Positions 32,388 to 40,798 of a stretch of DNA of 64,000 nt are shown one piece after another. The notes under the pieces were generated by a model that worked only from the letters and a program-made list of their open reading frames with translations, was not told the origin of the DNA and did not search any database. Made by a program: the position numbers and the translations under genes. The stretch's first letter is position 1. Every line of letters starts with the position of its first letter. This DNA is from Actinomycetota bacterium (GTDB lineage: Bacteria > Actinomycetota > Nitriliruptoria > Nitriliruptorales > JAHWKO01). The DNA lies in assembly GCA_019347855.1 (NCBI GenBank), contig JAHWKO010000002.1, positions 1 to 64,000 on the forward strand, read 5' to 3'.

Positions 32388-35142
32388 TCGGGTCGGAGTC
32401 AGCACGGACCACCTCGAACTGCGTGGTCGTACGGCGCGGCAGGTGGGCTACGTGCACGCCGGTCAGCTGGCCGGCCCACAACAGCTCCAGTTCCATGACG
32501 ATGTCCCAGGGACGCGACAGGTCGTCAGCGTCCTGCAACTGCCCGGTCAGATCCACGTAGTAGCCGAGAAGGTTGTTGTCGCCGGTCTGCGCCGAGCTGA
32601 CATCGACGTAGGTACCGATGTACGCCTCGTCGACCCCGACTTCGTCGCCGTCGACCCACATCCTCACGCGGGCGGCCTTCGGGTCGAGCAGAGCTGGGAA
32701 CAGGCGCAGACGAGACGGGTCCGACCACGGGTTACGCGTCTCGTCACCGACCGGCGCGAGCGGAGGCGCCAGGCGCGCGAGGAGCCCGGGGAGCGCTTCG
32801 CCGGGCGCCCACGATGTCGCGATGCGGGCGCTTCCTTCCAGCTCGGACAGGTCCACCTCCCCGCCGTCAACGTCCCGCCAGGGCCCGAGCGTCGGGCTCA
32901 CGCCGTCGTCAGCGAAACGCACGGTGAGCTCGCGCAACTCGCCGGACGGCAGGCGGACCGCTGCCACGCAGGTCGATCCCGGGATGCCCTCGGCTTCCGT
33001 CAACTCGATGTGGGCTGCCAGCTGACCCGCCGCTCCTACGTTCGGGGTGATGGCCGGCACCGCAGCGGGCACGTCCCCGGCCCCGATGGCGCTCTCGTCG
33101 ACCTCGACCGCGCCGGAGATGCCGAGGACCGCCGGTAGCGTCAGGTCCGACTCGGCTACGACCTCGTACACGCCGACACCGTGCGGTTCAACGCTGACCT
33201 CGGCATCCCATAGCCGGCCCGCCTGGGGATGCAGCTCACGCAGAGCGAAGCCATCGGTGACGGGGAGCTTCGCGGTGTGTTCGGTGTAGTCGGGGTTGAC
33301 GAGGAAGACGAACCCGGCGCCATCGTCATCGAGTGCGATGGTGCCGTCCACTGCGCCGGGGCGCGGCTCGTCGAACACGTCCTCCAAGCGGGCGAGCACC
33401 CGTGCGTGTTCCCTTGCGAAGTCGATCCATCGGCGGAAGAACGCTCCGTCGCGCTCGCGGAAGCCTTCCCATTCGTCCTCGTCCCAGCACGGGAGGAAGC
33501 AGACCGACAGGCTCGATGGTCCGGACGCGATCGCCGACAGGAGGTTGTAACGCGCTCCCTCCCAATCCCATCCTCGCTCCGGGGTGAAGAAACGCATCCG
33601 GTTGGCTTGGTGGCCGACCTGCCCCGGCACCTTGTAGCTCGGCAGGAGCCCGAAGTTTCGCATCCAGTAGGCCGCGCGTCGTTGCCAGTTGCCGTTGACC
33701 CGGTCCAGCGAGAGGTCGGGCCAGGCCGGAACCCATTGTGGCTGGTTGTCGCCCATGCTCGGATGCGGATGGGTCACATCGGCGGCGCCCCACGGGAGCA
33801 ACTCCAACCCACCGATCAGGGTCTCGAGCCAGGCCTCTGGCAGCGCCTCCCGAAGTTCAGCCACGAGCCTCCGGTAGCCGTCCCACTGCGCGTAGCGTGA
33901 GTCGGTGCCTGGCTCGTGACCGTGGTCGACGGCGTGGCACGGCAGCCAGTACACGAAGTCGAAACTGAACCCACCGAGGTCGTACGCGCTGGCGAACCCC
34001 CGGGCGGTTCCTACGAGCCAGCGGCGTGCCTCCGGCACCGCGAGGCACGTGAGGCGGTAGGCGTCGTGATCGTCGCTCGCGTGGTCGCGTACCACCTGCC
34101 ACGCGTCCTCGCGACACCACAGGTACTGCGGATTGACGTAGGCGACGGGTTCGACGTCACGCGTTCGCATCGATGCGAGGAGTTCGATGACGGGGGTCGT
34201 GTCGGCCTCGGTGGCCACCTCCGCCTCGGGCTCCCAGCGCCCAGCCCCGACGTCGACACCCTTACCGAGCCACATGATGGTCTGCCAAGGGCCGCCGCCC
34301 GCCATGTCCGCTTCCATGCCCGCTTGCGGGGTCCCGGCGTGACCGGGTGCGAGCAGCAGGGTCTCGATCCCCAGCTCCTCACAGAGGCGTATGAGGCGGT
34401 CGTAGATCTCGCGAGTCTCGGATGTCGCGATGTCCAAGCGGTACAGGTTCTCGCCCCAGTCCCAATGGGCGGTGCGGGCTCGGGGCGGCTGCCACGGCAC
34501 GCGCGCGGCCACTGCGGCCCGAACAGCGCGTACCTCGCCGGCGTCGAGCGTGGTGGGGATCTCGGGTCCCAGCATGTCCGCGTACCGCGCGACGTTCCCG
34601 GCGGCGACGTCGCGTCCCGGCAGCATCTCCAGTCGGACGGGCCGGTCCGCGAGTTCGGTCCCTCCAAGGACGAGCGGATCCGAACGGAAGCGGCCGTCGA
34701 CGTCCATGGCCGGCCGGTAACTGAGCCGGACCCGGTCGTCATCGATCTCCAACCGGCCGAACGGGTTGGCGTAGCAGGCGAACAGCCCGACTCCCGCCCC
34801 ACGCACGAACAGCACGGTGGACTGCGCGAGCCCTGAGACGTCGAACCACACATGGTTGTGTACGCCGAAGGGGGACGGGTCGATCCCCCCGTCGAGGAGG
34901 CAAACCTCGTCGACATGACGGAGACCGTCAGCCTCCAGCACCAGTTCTCGCGACCCGTCCGCCGTCCTGAACGCCACGAGCCGAACCTCGACATCGCCGT
35001 CTCGCCACATGTCGGCTGCGACACGACTCATGGCGTCCGGCGTCAGGTGGCGCCCGTCAGCGTCCAACCAGAACGTGGGCCCGGTCACCCGGAACGGCAA
35101 GCCGGTGTAGAAGTTCTCCAGCTCGAGGACTTCCGCGCTCAC
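32371..35142 (-). CDS. Large glycosidase-like TIM-barrel protein (GH36/GH31-like), uncharacterised
   Basis: About 923 residues without a signal peptide. An N-terminal beta-sandwich is followed by a barrel-like region. It has ETLLLAPGHAG, then AYDLGGFSFDFVYW, whose aspartate sits where clan GH-D enzymes keep the nucleophile, and MRNFGLLPSYKVPGQVGHQ. A C-terminal beta domain ends the protein. I cannot assign the family with certainty; alpha-galactosidase-like activity is a guess. The GTG at 35142 is chosen because GAGGAG lies 6 bases upstream. It is transcribed divergently from the mutarotase-like gene, with a candidate operator at 35184. Confidence 0.68.
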   Translation of the reverse strand: MSAEVLELENFYTGLPFRVTGPTFWLDADGRHLTPDAMSRVAADMWRDGDVEVRLVAFRTADGSRELVLEADGLRHVDEVCLLDGGIDPSPFGVHNHVWFDVSGLAQSTVLFVRGAGVGLFACYANPFGRLEIDDDRVRLSYRPAMDVDGRFRSDPLVLGGTELADRPVRLEMLPGRDVAAGNVARYADMLGPEIPTTLDAGEVRAVRAAVAARVPWQPPRARTAHWDWGENLYRLDIATSETREIYDRLIRLCEELGIETLLLAPGHAGTPQAGMEADMAGGGPWQTIMWLGKGVDVGAGRWEPEAEVATEADTTPVIELLASMRTRDVEPVAYVNPQYLWCREDAWQVVRDHASDDHDAYRLTCLAVPEARRWLVGTARGFASAYDLGGFSFDFVYWLPCHAVDHGHEPGTDSRYAQWDGYRRLVAELREALPEAWLETLIGGLELLPWGAADVTHPHPSMGDNQPQWVPAWPDLSLDRVNGNWQRRAAYWMRNFGLLPSYKVPGQVGHQANRMRFFTPERGWDWEGARYNLLSAIASGPSSLSVCFLPCWDEDEWEGFRERDGAFFRRWIDFAREHARVLARLEDVFDEPRPGAVDGTIALDDDGAGFVFLVNPDYTEHTAKLPVTDGFALRELHPQAGRLWDAEVSVEPHGVGVYEVVAESDLTLPAVLGISGAVEVDESAIGAGDVPAAVPAITPNVGAAGQLAAHIELTEAEGIPGSTCVAAVRLPSGELRELTVRFADDGVSPTLGPWRDVDGGEVDLSELEGSARIATSWAPGEALPGLLARLAPPLAPVGDETRNPWSDPSRLRLFPALLDPKAARVRMWVDGDEVGVDEAYIGTYVDVSSAQTGDNNLLGYYVDLTGQLQDADDLSRPWDIVMELELLWAGQLTGVHVAHLPRRTTTQFEVVRADSDPISPER

Positions 35143-35183
35143 GTCGGACTCCTCTGCAAGGGGTCGCAGGCCGGGAACCCGTT

Positions 35184-35200
35184 CGTTAGGATAAGTGACT
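35184..35200. promoter_or_regulatory. Candidate shared operator in a divergent promoter
   Basis: CGTTAGGATAAGTGACT: the left arm GTTAGGA and right-end ACT match the 19010 copy. It lies 42 bases from the GTG at 35142 and about 100 bases from the ATG at 35301. On the minus strand TATCCT within it could be a -10. One regulator bound here could control both directions. Confidence 0.5.
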
Positions 35201-35300
35201 ATGACGATAGCTGAGAGGAGGCCATGACGCAGCAGCGGAGGACGTGGCGTGGATCGCTCTGGATCGGCGCGAGACCGCACGAGACCCCTGAGGTGGTGTG

Positions 35301-36161
35301 ATGGCGGAGGCCGCGACATCGATCGGGTTCGCCAGTGGCACCGGTGAGGTGATCGTCACCGAACACGGCGGTCGCGTGGCGGAGTTGCGCCCTGAGCTTG
35401 AAGGTCCGAACCTCCTGTGGCGGGGCGACACCGTCGCCCCGATCACCGGTGGGGACCGACTCTGGTTGGCCCCGGAGCGGGTGGTGTTCCATCCCGAAGG
35501 CTCCGTCGAGCGGGACAGTTGGCGGTGTCCGAAAGAACTCGACCCAGGATCGTGGACCGCCGAACAGAATGACGACGGCGTGTCCCTGCGTCAGGATGCT
35601 CTTGGTGCCGACATGCGCCGAGTGATCCGGCCACTGGTCGAGCCCCCCGTGGCGTGCGAACTTCCCTGGGCCGGCTACCGGACGGACGACGCCGTGATCA
35701 CCGAACGGAGGTTGTCGGGCTGGCACCTCATCATGGTCCCCGCACCGAGCGACCTGTACGTGGGCGATGCCCGCCACCCGGTACCGATCTACGGATCGCC
35801 GCCCGAGCCTCGCAGTGGGTGGCTCGAGGCGGACGGCACACCACCCGAGTGGAAGCTCGGTCTCGATCACGCGCCTGGGGGTCAGATGGTCCTCGCCGCC
35901 CTCGGGCGCGACGATCCTGGCCTGCTCGTGGTCGTACTGAGCGAGACCGATCCGGAGGGCACGTATGTCGACGTCCCTCCGACCGGGGGGCGACCCACCG
36001 CCATCCAGCTGTACAACTCACCCTCTCTCGGTTTCTGCGAGCTGGAACACCACTTCCCGCTCGAGTCGAGAGCGAGCCACGCAACCGTGTTCGGTGCCTT
36101 CGGTGCTGAGGGCGCTCGGCGCGAGCTCATCGAACGACTGGCAGAAAGGACGAACCCATGA
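35301..36161 (+). CDS. Mutarotase-like beta-sandwich protein (hypothetical)
   Basis: 286 residues, no signal peptide. The sequence is beta-rich, with VIVTEHGGRVAELRPE at the N-terminus (the usual first turn of galactose-mutarotase-like folds) and QLYNSPSLGFCELEHHFPL late, resembling the ELEHHG stretch of uncharacterised mutarotase-fold proteins. Catalytic histidines of true aldose 1-epimerase are not clearly present. It is coupled by ATGA to the SMP-30 lactonase, so a role in sugar anomer handling or lactone formation is plausible. A GTG at 35298 is an alternative start. Confidence 0.62.
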   Translation: MAEAATSIGFASGTGEVIVTEHGGRVAELRPELEGPNLLWRGDTVAPITGGDRLWLAPERVVFHPEGSVERDSWRCPKELDPGSWTAEQNDDGVSLRQDALGADMRRVIRPLVEPPVACELPWAGYRTDDAVITERRLSGWHLIMVPAPSDLYVGDARHPVPIYGSPPEPRSGWLEADGTPPEWKLGLDHAPGGQMVLAALGRDDPGLLVVVLSETDPEGTYVDVPPTGGRPTAIQLYNSPSLGFCELEHHFPLESRASHATVFGAFGAEGARRELIERLAERTNP

Positions 36162-37027
36162 GCAGCGAGCCTGAGGTCGTGGTCCATGCTCATCCTCAGC
36201 ACGGCGAAGGACCGGTATGGGTAGACGGTGTCCTGTACTGGGTCGACATCATGGGCGAGTCCGTGCATCGTTTCGATCCGACCACGGGTCAGGACACGGC
36301 GACCCCCGTGGGGCAGGCTGTGGGCGCGCTGGTGCCGAGGTCCAGCGGCGGTCTGGTACTCGCGGTTCGTGACGGCTTCGCGGAACTACCGTCCACGGGC
36401 GACGCCGTACGGATGCTGGCAGGCGTCGAAGCCGACCAGCCCGCCACCCGCATGAACGACGGCAAGTGCGACCGCCAGGGACGCTTCTGGGCCTCGACGA
36501 TGGCCTTCGACGCCACCCCAGAGGCAGGCAGCCTGTACTGCCTCACCCCCGAGCTGGACGTCCGGAAGGTGCTCGATCGGCTCACCATCGGCAACGGGCT
36601 GGCCTGGTCCGAGGACGACCGGACCTTCTACTTCATCGACAGCATGACTCATGGCGTGGATGCCTACGAGTTCGACGGCACGTCTGGTGAGCTCGGCGAG
36701 CGCCGGCAACTGTTCGAGATCCCCGAGGAGGACGGTTTGCCCGACGGGATGACCATCGACGCGGACGGCTACCTGTGGGTGGCGCTCTTCAACGGCTGGG
36801 CGGTACGCCGGTACAGCCCGGAAGGCGTTCTGGACCGCGAGATCCGGCTGCCCGTGGCCAACGTCACGTGTCCGACCTTCGGTGGCGACGATCTCACCGA
36901 CCTGTACATCACCACCACTCCCGAGGGGCTCTCGGAGAAGGAGCGCCAGGAGCAGCCTTTGGCCGGTGCGGTCTTCCGGGTCCGCTCCGGCGTGACCGGG
37001 GTCGCCGCCAGCGCGTTCGGTGGCTAG
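36158..37027 (+). CDS. SMP-30/gluconolactonase-family sugar lactonase
   Basis: 289 residues, six-bladed propeller. Metal and catalytic residues are visible: the Glu in HGEGPVWVDG near the N-terminus, RMNDGKCDRQGRFWAST, IGNGLAWSEDDRTFYFIDS and the Asp in LPDGMTIDADGYLW. It hydrolyses an aldonolactone to the aldonate using Ca or Zn, step two of oxidative sugar breakdown. It follows a sugar dehydrogenase step and feeds the dehydratases found at 44562, 49003, 56757 or 60064. Coupled by ATGA to the mutarotase-like gene, and convergent with GH31 12 bases downstream. Confidence 0.94.
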   Translation: MSSEPEVVVHAHPQHGEGPVWVDGVLYWVDIMGESVHRFDPTTGQDTATPVGQAVGALVPRSSGGLVLAVRDGFAELPSTGDAVRMLAGVEADQPATRMNDGKCDRQGRFWASTMAFDATPEAGSLYCLTPELDVRKVLDRLTIGNGLAWSEDDRTFYFIDSMTHGVDAYEFDGTSGELGERRQLFEIPEEDGLPDGMTIDADGYLWVALFNGWAVRRYSPEGVLDREIRLPVANVTCPTFGGDDLTDLYITTTPEGLSEKERQEQPLAGAVFRVRSGVTGVAASAFGG

Positions 37028-37039
37028 ACGCAGGCCCAC

Positions 37040-39067
37040 TCAGGACGAGAACGGTTTGTGACCTTCACGGACCAATAGCGGTAGCCGCTCCAGCGGCACG
37101 TCACGGTGGGAAACCCAGTGGGGTCCCCTGAAGCGGTCGCCCGTGAAGTGGTCCGTCCACACACCGGGCGGGACGTACACCTCAACGCGTCCGCCGGACT
37201 CCAGGACCGGGCACACCAGCAGCCCCGGACCGAGGAGGTACTCGGTGTCGACGTGGCGGGCGCCCGGGTCGTCGGGGAACTCCAGCGCCACCGGCCGCAT
37301 GACCGGGCAGCCGGTCTCCGCCGCCTCCTCGGCGCAGGCGATGAGGTACGGACGCAGGCGGATGCGCAGGGCGGCGAAGTCACGGGCGACCGCGATCGCC
37401 TGATCGCCGAACCTCCACGGCTCACGGCCACGCGTGCCGTGGAACCTGGTGTGGCTGCACAGCAACCCGAACTGTGTCCAGCGGATGTAGAGCTCGTCCT
37501 CCGGGACGGAGAACCCGAAGTCGGGCGGCTCCTCCGCGATCGTCAGGTCGCGCACGTAGAAGCCGCCGATATCGCTGGTCCAGAACGCGAACCCGCTCCA
37601 CGCCAAGGCGAGCGCCCCGCGCAGGCAGCCGGACATGCCGGCCCAGGTGGATTGCGCATCGCCCGACCAGTGGACCGGGTAGCGCTGGCTGCCGGCGGTG
37701 CCGGAGCGCGTGAAGGCCACCGGCGTGCCGGCGTTGTCCGCCGTGATCGAGGCCAGCAGCGTGTAGAGGTTGTGCGCCTCGGCGCCGGTCCGGCCGTCGG
37801 CGAGTCGCGCAGAGACCGGCAGGGTCTCGCCGTAGTCGAGCTTGAAGGCGTCCACTCCGGCAGTGAGCAGACGGGTCATCTCCGCGTGCCACCAATCGCT
37901 GCCAACACCGGTGAAGTCCACGAAGCCCCGCTCCGGGATGTTCGGGTCACGCGCCCTCCCGTCGCTTACGAGCCGTTCCGGAACGAAGCTGTCGTCGCCC
38001 TCGACCACGTGGGGATTGACCCAGAGGCACAGCCGGATCTCGCGCTCGTGCAGCCACGCGACCAGGTCCTCGAGCGGTCCGAAGTCCTCCTCGTTCCAGA
38101 CGAAGTCGCAGAAGTCGAAGCTGCGCTGTGAGCGGTGCGCGAGCCACAGTGGGTCGAGGCCGATGACGTCGACGGGGATGTCGAGTTCGCCCGCGGTCCT
38201 CACCACCTCCTCGACCTCCTCGCGGCTCTCGTACATGCACTTGGACATCCACACGCCGAAGGACCACTCGGGGGGGACCGACGCGCGACCCGTGAGTGCG
38301 GTGTAGCGGCGTAGCACGTCCTTGGGCTGACCGAGGATCACGAACAGGTCCAGCTCGCCGGCCTCAACAAGCACCGATCCCGAGGAGGTCGAGGTCGCGC
38401 CGAGGTCGAAGACGGCCTCCTCGCTGTGGTGGAGGAAGACGCCGTAGTCACGGCTGGAGGCGAAGAAGGGGACGCTCTTGTACAGGCGGTCGGTGGTGTT
38501 GGTCCCGAAGGGCTCGTCGATCCAGTGCGCCAACCGTCGACCGCGAAGACCCGGTCCGAGGAAGCGCTCGCCGAGACCCCAAAGCTGTTCGCCGGGACGC
38601 AACGCGAAGGTCTCGTACGTGGCGACACGGCCGTCGGAATCGGTCGACCATCCGCCGGCCTCGGCGATGGGCTCCACGATCGACGTGTCGGCGGGTTCCG
38701 TGGCGAAGCCACCGAAGTGCAGGCGCCACGGATCCCGTTCGAGCACCACCGGCGTTCCGCCCGCGTCGACCGTCAGGGTCTCGTCGGTCTCCTCGACCCG
38801 CACGGACCGTTCCGGCGGGGGTCCCACCAGCATCTCGCTCAGGTGATCTCCGGGTGGCGCGCCGAAGCTCCACTGGAAGCGTGCGACCTCGGGATCGGGG
38901 AACGTCAGCCGGCCGCGGACGTGGGCGCCGCCGCGCGTCTCGAACGTCAGCTGCACCTCGGCGGCGAGCACGCGCGCGCTCTCCAGGCGGAGGATCGGGT
39001 GGAAGTGGCGGCGCGTCCGGTCGAAGATCGGTCGCGCGCGCTCGTACGTGCCGGCGTGCCAGTCCAT
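37040..39067 (-). CDS. Glycoside hydrolase family 31 (alpha-xylosidase/alpha-glucosidase type)
   Basis: 675 residues, cytoplasmic. The N-terminal beta-sandwich includes EQLWGLGERFLGPG. The barrel nucleophile is the Asp in AFKLDYGE and the acid/base is the Asp in WSGDAQSTW, followed by GFAFWTSDIGGFY. KLDYGE rather than WxDMNE groups it with YicI-like alpha-xylosidases. This would release xylose, or glucose, from imported oligosaccharides and fits the pentose-type acid pathway at 42109-45725. ATG at 39067 with AGGACGG upstream. It lies 14 bases downstream of the RraA-family gene in the same transcript. Confidence 0.9.
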   Translation of the reverse strand: MDWHAGTYERARPIFDRTRRHFHPILRLESARVLAAEVQLTFETRGGAHVRGRLTFPDPEVARFQWSFGAPPGDHLSEMLVGPPPERSVRVEETDETLTVDAGGTPVVLERDPWRLHFGGFATEPADTSIVEPIAEAGGWSTDSDGRVATYETFALRPGEQLWGLGERFLGPGLRGRRLAHWIDEPFGTNTTDRLYKSVPFFASSRDYGVFLHHSEEAVFDLGATSTSSGSVLVEAGELDLFVILGQPKDVLRRYTALTGRASVPPEWSFGVWMSKCMYESREEVEEVVRTAGELDIPVDVIGLDPLWLAHRSQRSFDFCDFVWNEEDFGPLEDLVAWLHEREIRLCLWVNPHVVEGDDSFVPERLVSDGRARDPNIPERGFVDFTGVGSDWWHAEMTRLLTAGVDAFKLDYGETLPVSARLADGRTGAEAHNLYTLLASITADNAGTPVAFTRSGTAGSQRYPVHWSGDAQSTWAGMSGCLRGALALAWSGFAFWTSDIGGFYVRDLTIAEEPPDFGFSVPEDELYIRWTQFGLLCSHTRFHGTRGREPWRFGDQAIAVARDFAALRIRLRPYLIACAEEAAETGCPVMRPVALEFPDDPGARHVDTEYLLGPGLLVCPVLESGGRVEVYVPPGVWTDHFTGDRFRGPHWVSHRDVPLERLPLLVREGHKPFSS

Positions 39068-39081
39068 GCGTTGCGTCCGTC

Positions 39082-39786
39082 CTAGAAGGCGCCGTGGCGG
39101 TCGTAGACCTCGCGGGCGTCGCCGCCGGCCTCGAGGTCCCGTTGGGTCGCGTGCTCGCGCACCAGACGCTCCTCGCAGCGCTCCAGCACCGCGGCCTCGG
39201 CGCCGGTCGGCACGACCACGACGCCGTTGCCGTCGGCGAGGACTACGTCGCCGGGTGCTACTTCGACCCCTCGGAACGTCACCGGCTCACCGAAGCCGAC
39301 GACCTCGGCGCGACCGCGGATGTCGAGCGGCGAGCGGTACCGGGCGAACACGGGGAACCCCAAGGGCAGGATCTGGTGGAGGTCCCGCACCCCGCCGTCG
39401 ACCACGGCGCCCCGCCCGCCGCGTCGCTGGACGCGCGCGGTCATGAGCCCTCCCCACAGCGCCACGCGCGGGTCGCGGTCGGCCGCGACCACCACGACGC
39501 TGTCGGGCGGCGTCGCGTCGACCATCGCGAGCAGCACGTCGATCTCGACACGGTCCGAGGTGGCGTGGACCTGGCAGGTGTGGGCGCGACCCGCGACCAC
39601 GCGGACCTGGTCCGGGTGGAAGGGTCGCAGACCGGGTGCGGCGGCGCGGGCCGGGTAGCCGAGTTCCTCGATGCAGTCGGAGACCAGCGACGTGTACAAC
39701 GCCTCGTAGCGTGCGATGAGCTCGGGATCGTCCGTGGGGCCCTCCGGTGCCGGACGCCAGCGACTATAGTGCAGAACCCTAACCAA
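39082..39786 (-). CDS. RraA-family class II aldolase/decarboxylase-like protein
   Basis: About 234 residues. RraA/HMG-aldolase fold: TSLVSDCIEELG, then the metal/pyruvate site LWGGLMTARVQRRGGRGAVVDGGVRD, with the RxxD spacing for magnesium and the pyruvate enolate. Such enzymes cleave 4-hydroxy-2-oxoacids or decarboxylate oxaloacetate. No ATG lies near the conserved N-terminus. The TTG at 39786 overlaps the candidate operator, and an ATG at 39804 would put the whole operator inside the gene, so the true start is uncertain and might be a CTG near 39774. It precedes GH31 in one transcript, divergent from the kinase/enolase pair. Confidence 0.85.
   Translation of the reverse strand: MVRVLHYSRWRPAPEGPTDDPELIARYEALYTSLVSDCIEELGYPARAAAPGLRPFHPDQVRVVAGRAHTCQVHATSDRVEIDVLLAMVDATPPDSVVVVAADRDPRVALWGGLMTARVQRRGGRGAVVDGGVRDLHQILPLGFPVFARYRSPLDIRGRAEVVGFGEPVTFRGVEVAPGDVVLADGNGVVVVPTGAEAAVLERCEERLVREHATQRDLEAGGDAREVYDRHGAF
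39768..39784. promoter_or_regulatory. Candidate shared operator between RraA-family gene and kinase/enolase pair
   Basis: AGTGCAGAACCCTAACC, 12 of 17 positions shared with AGTGAGGATTCCTAACT at 19010. It is preceded by CTATAGT (39763-39769), a possible -10 for one direction. Its overlap with the plausible RraA start suggests a very short leader. Confidence 0.5.
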
Positions 39787-39859
39787 CCGGGAGAGACGAG
39801 GCATCGGCGAGCTGCTGTCAGCGGCCACCGTCGGCGACTACCTGGCTGAGCGCGGCATC

Positions 39860-40798
39860 GTGACCGCGGCGCAGAACCTGCGTGTCCGTGAGCTCGGCGG
39901 CGGCGTCTCGAACGTGGTGCTCGCGGCGACCGGGGACGGCCTCGACGCCGTCGTGAAGCAGTCGCTGCCTCGTCTGCGGGTCGCCGACGAGTGGTGGGCC
40001 AAACGCGAGCGGGTGTTGACGGAGGGCGCAGCCATCGAGCTGACCCGTGAGCTGACGCCCGACGAGGTGCCGCCCCTCCTCGACCTCGATGAGCGGTCGT
40101 GCGTGATCACCATCGCCCGCGCCCCGGGAGGGTGGCGGACGTGGAAGCAACACCTGCTCGCCGGCGACGCCGACCCCGCCGTCGCGGGACGCCTCGGCGA
40201 CGTCCTGGCCACGTGGCACGCGGCGACCGACCGTGCCGACCTCGCCCCGATCTTCGACGACGCCGTAGCGTTCGAGCAGCTGCGCGTGGATCCCTACTAC
40301 CGCACGGTGATGCGCCGGACCCCGCAGTTGACCGACGCCATGGAACCGTACGTCGAACGGATGCTGTCGACCCGGCGCTGTCTGGTCCACGGCGACTACT
40401 CGCCGAAGAACGTGCTCGTCGGCGACGGACGCCTCTGGGTGATCGACTTCGAGGTCGCGCACCTCGGCGACCCCGCCTTCGACGTGGCCTTCATGCTCAA
40501 CCACCTGGTGCTCAAGGCGATCCACCGGCCCGGCGACGCGGCGGCGTTCGCGCGCTGTGCCGGCACCTTCTGGGCCGCCTACCACGCGCGCGTCGGTGAT
40601 GGTTGGGCCGGACCCGCCCGGTACGTCCTCGGGCAGCTGGGGTGCCTGTTGGTGGCGCGGGTGGACGGCAAGTCGCCGGTCGAGTACCTGACGGAGCCGG
40701 AGCGCCAGACGGCCCGGGACCTGGGGCGCCGGCTGCTCCTCGATCCGCCTGACCGCCTCGGCGACGTGTGGCGGCGGCTCGATCGGGCCACGCGATGA
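39860..40798 (+). CDS. APH-fold small-molecule kinase (methylthioribose kinase-like)
   Basis: 312 residues from the GTG at 39860. Kinase motifs: ELGGGVSNVVLAA (nucleotide loop), Brenner motif CLVHGDYSPKNVLV and VIDFEVAHLGDPAFDVAF (Mg-binding Asp). The HGDYSPKN form is typical of MTR kinase/aminoglycoside phosphotransferase-like sugar or alcohol kinases. The frame stays open and family-like upstream (TVGDYLAERGIV), so the natural protein probably begins about 19 codons earlier. There, GGGAGAG is followed by ATC at 39803, with no ATG, GTG or TTG. It is coupled by ATGA to the divergent enolase, suggesting it makes the phosphorylated substrate for that enzyme. Confidence 0.85.
   Translation: MTAAQNLRVRELGGGVSNVVLAATGDGLDAVVKQSLPRLRVADEWWAKRERVLTEGAAIELTRELTPDEVPPLLDLDERSCVITIARAPGGWRTWKQHLLAGDADPAVAGRLGDVLATWHAATDRADLAPIFDDAVAFEQLRVDPYYRTVMRRTPQLTDAMEPYVERMLSTRRCLVHGDYSPKNVLVGDGRLWVIDFEVAHLGDPAFDVAFMLNHLVLKAIHRPGDAAAFARCAGTFWAAYHARVGDGWAGPARYVLGQLGCLLVARVDGKSPVEYLTEPERQTARDLGRRLLLDPPDRLGDVWRRLDRATR

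Noticed and set aside
35301..36161. Aldose 1-epimerase (GalM) annotation
   Set aside because: The fold may be similar, but the catalytic histidine/glutamate pattern of GalM is not clear, so only mutarotase-like is claimed.
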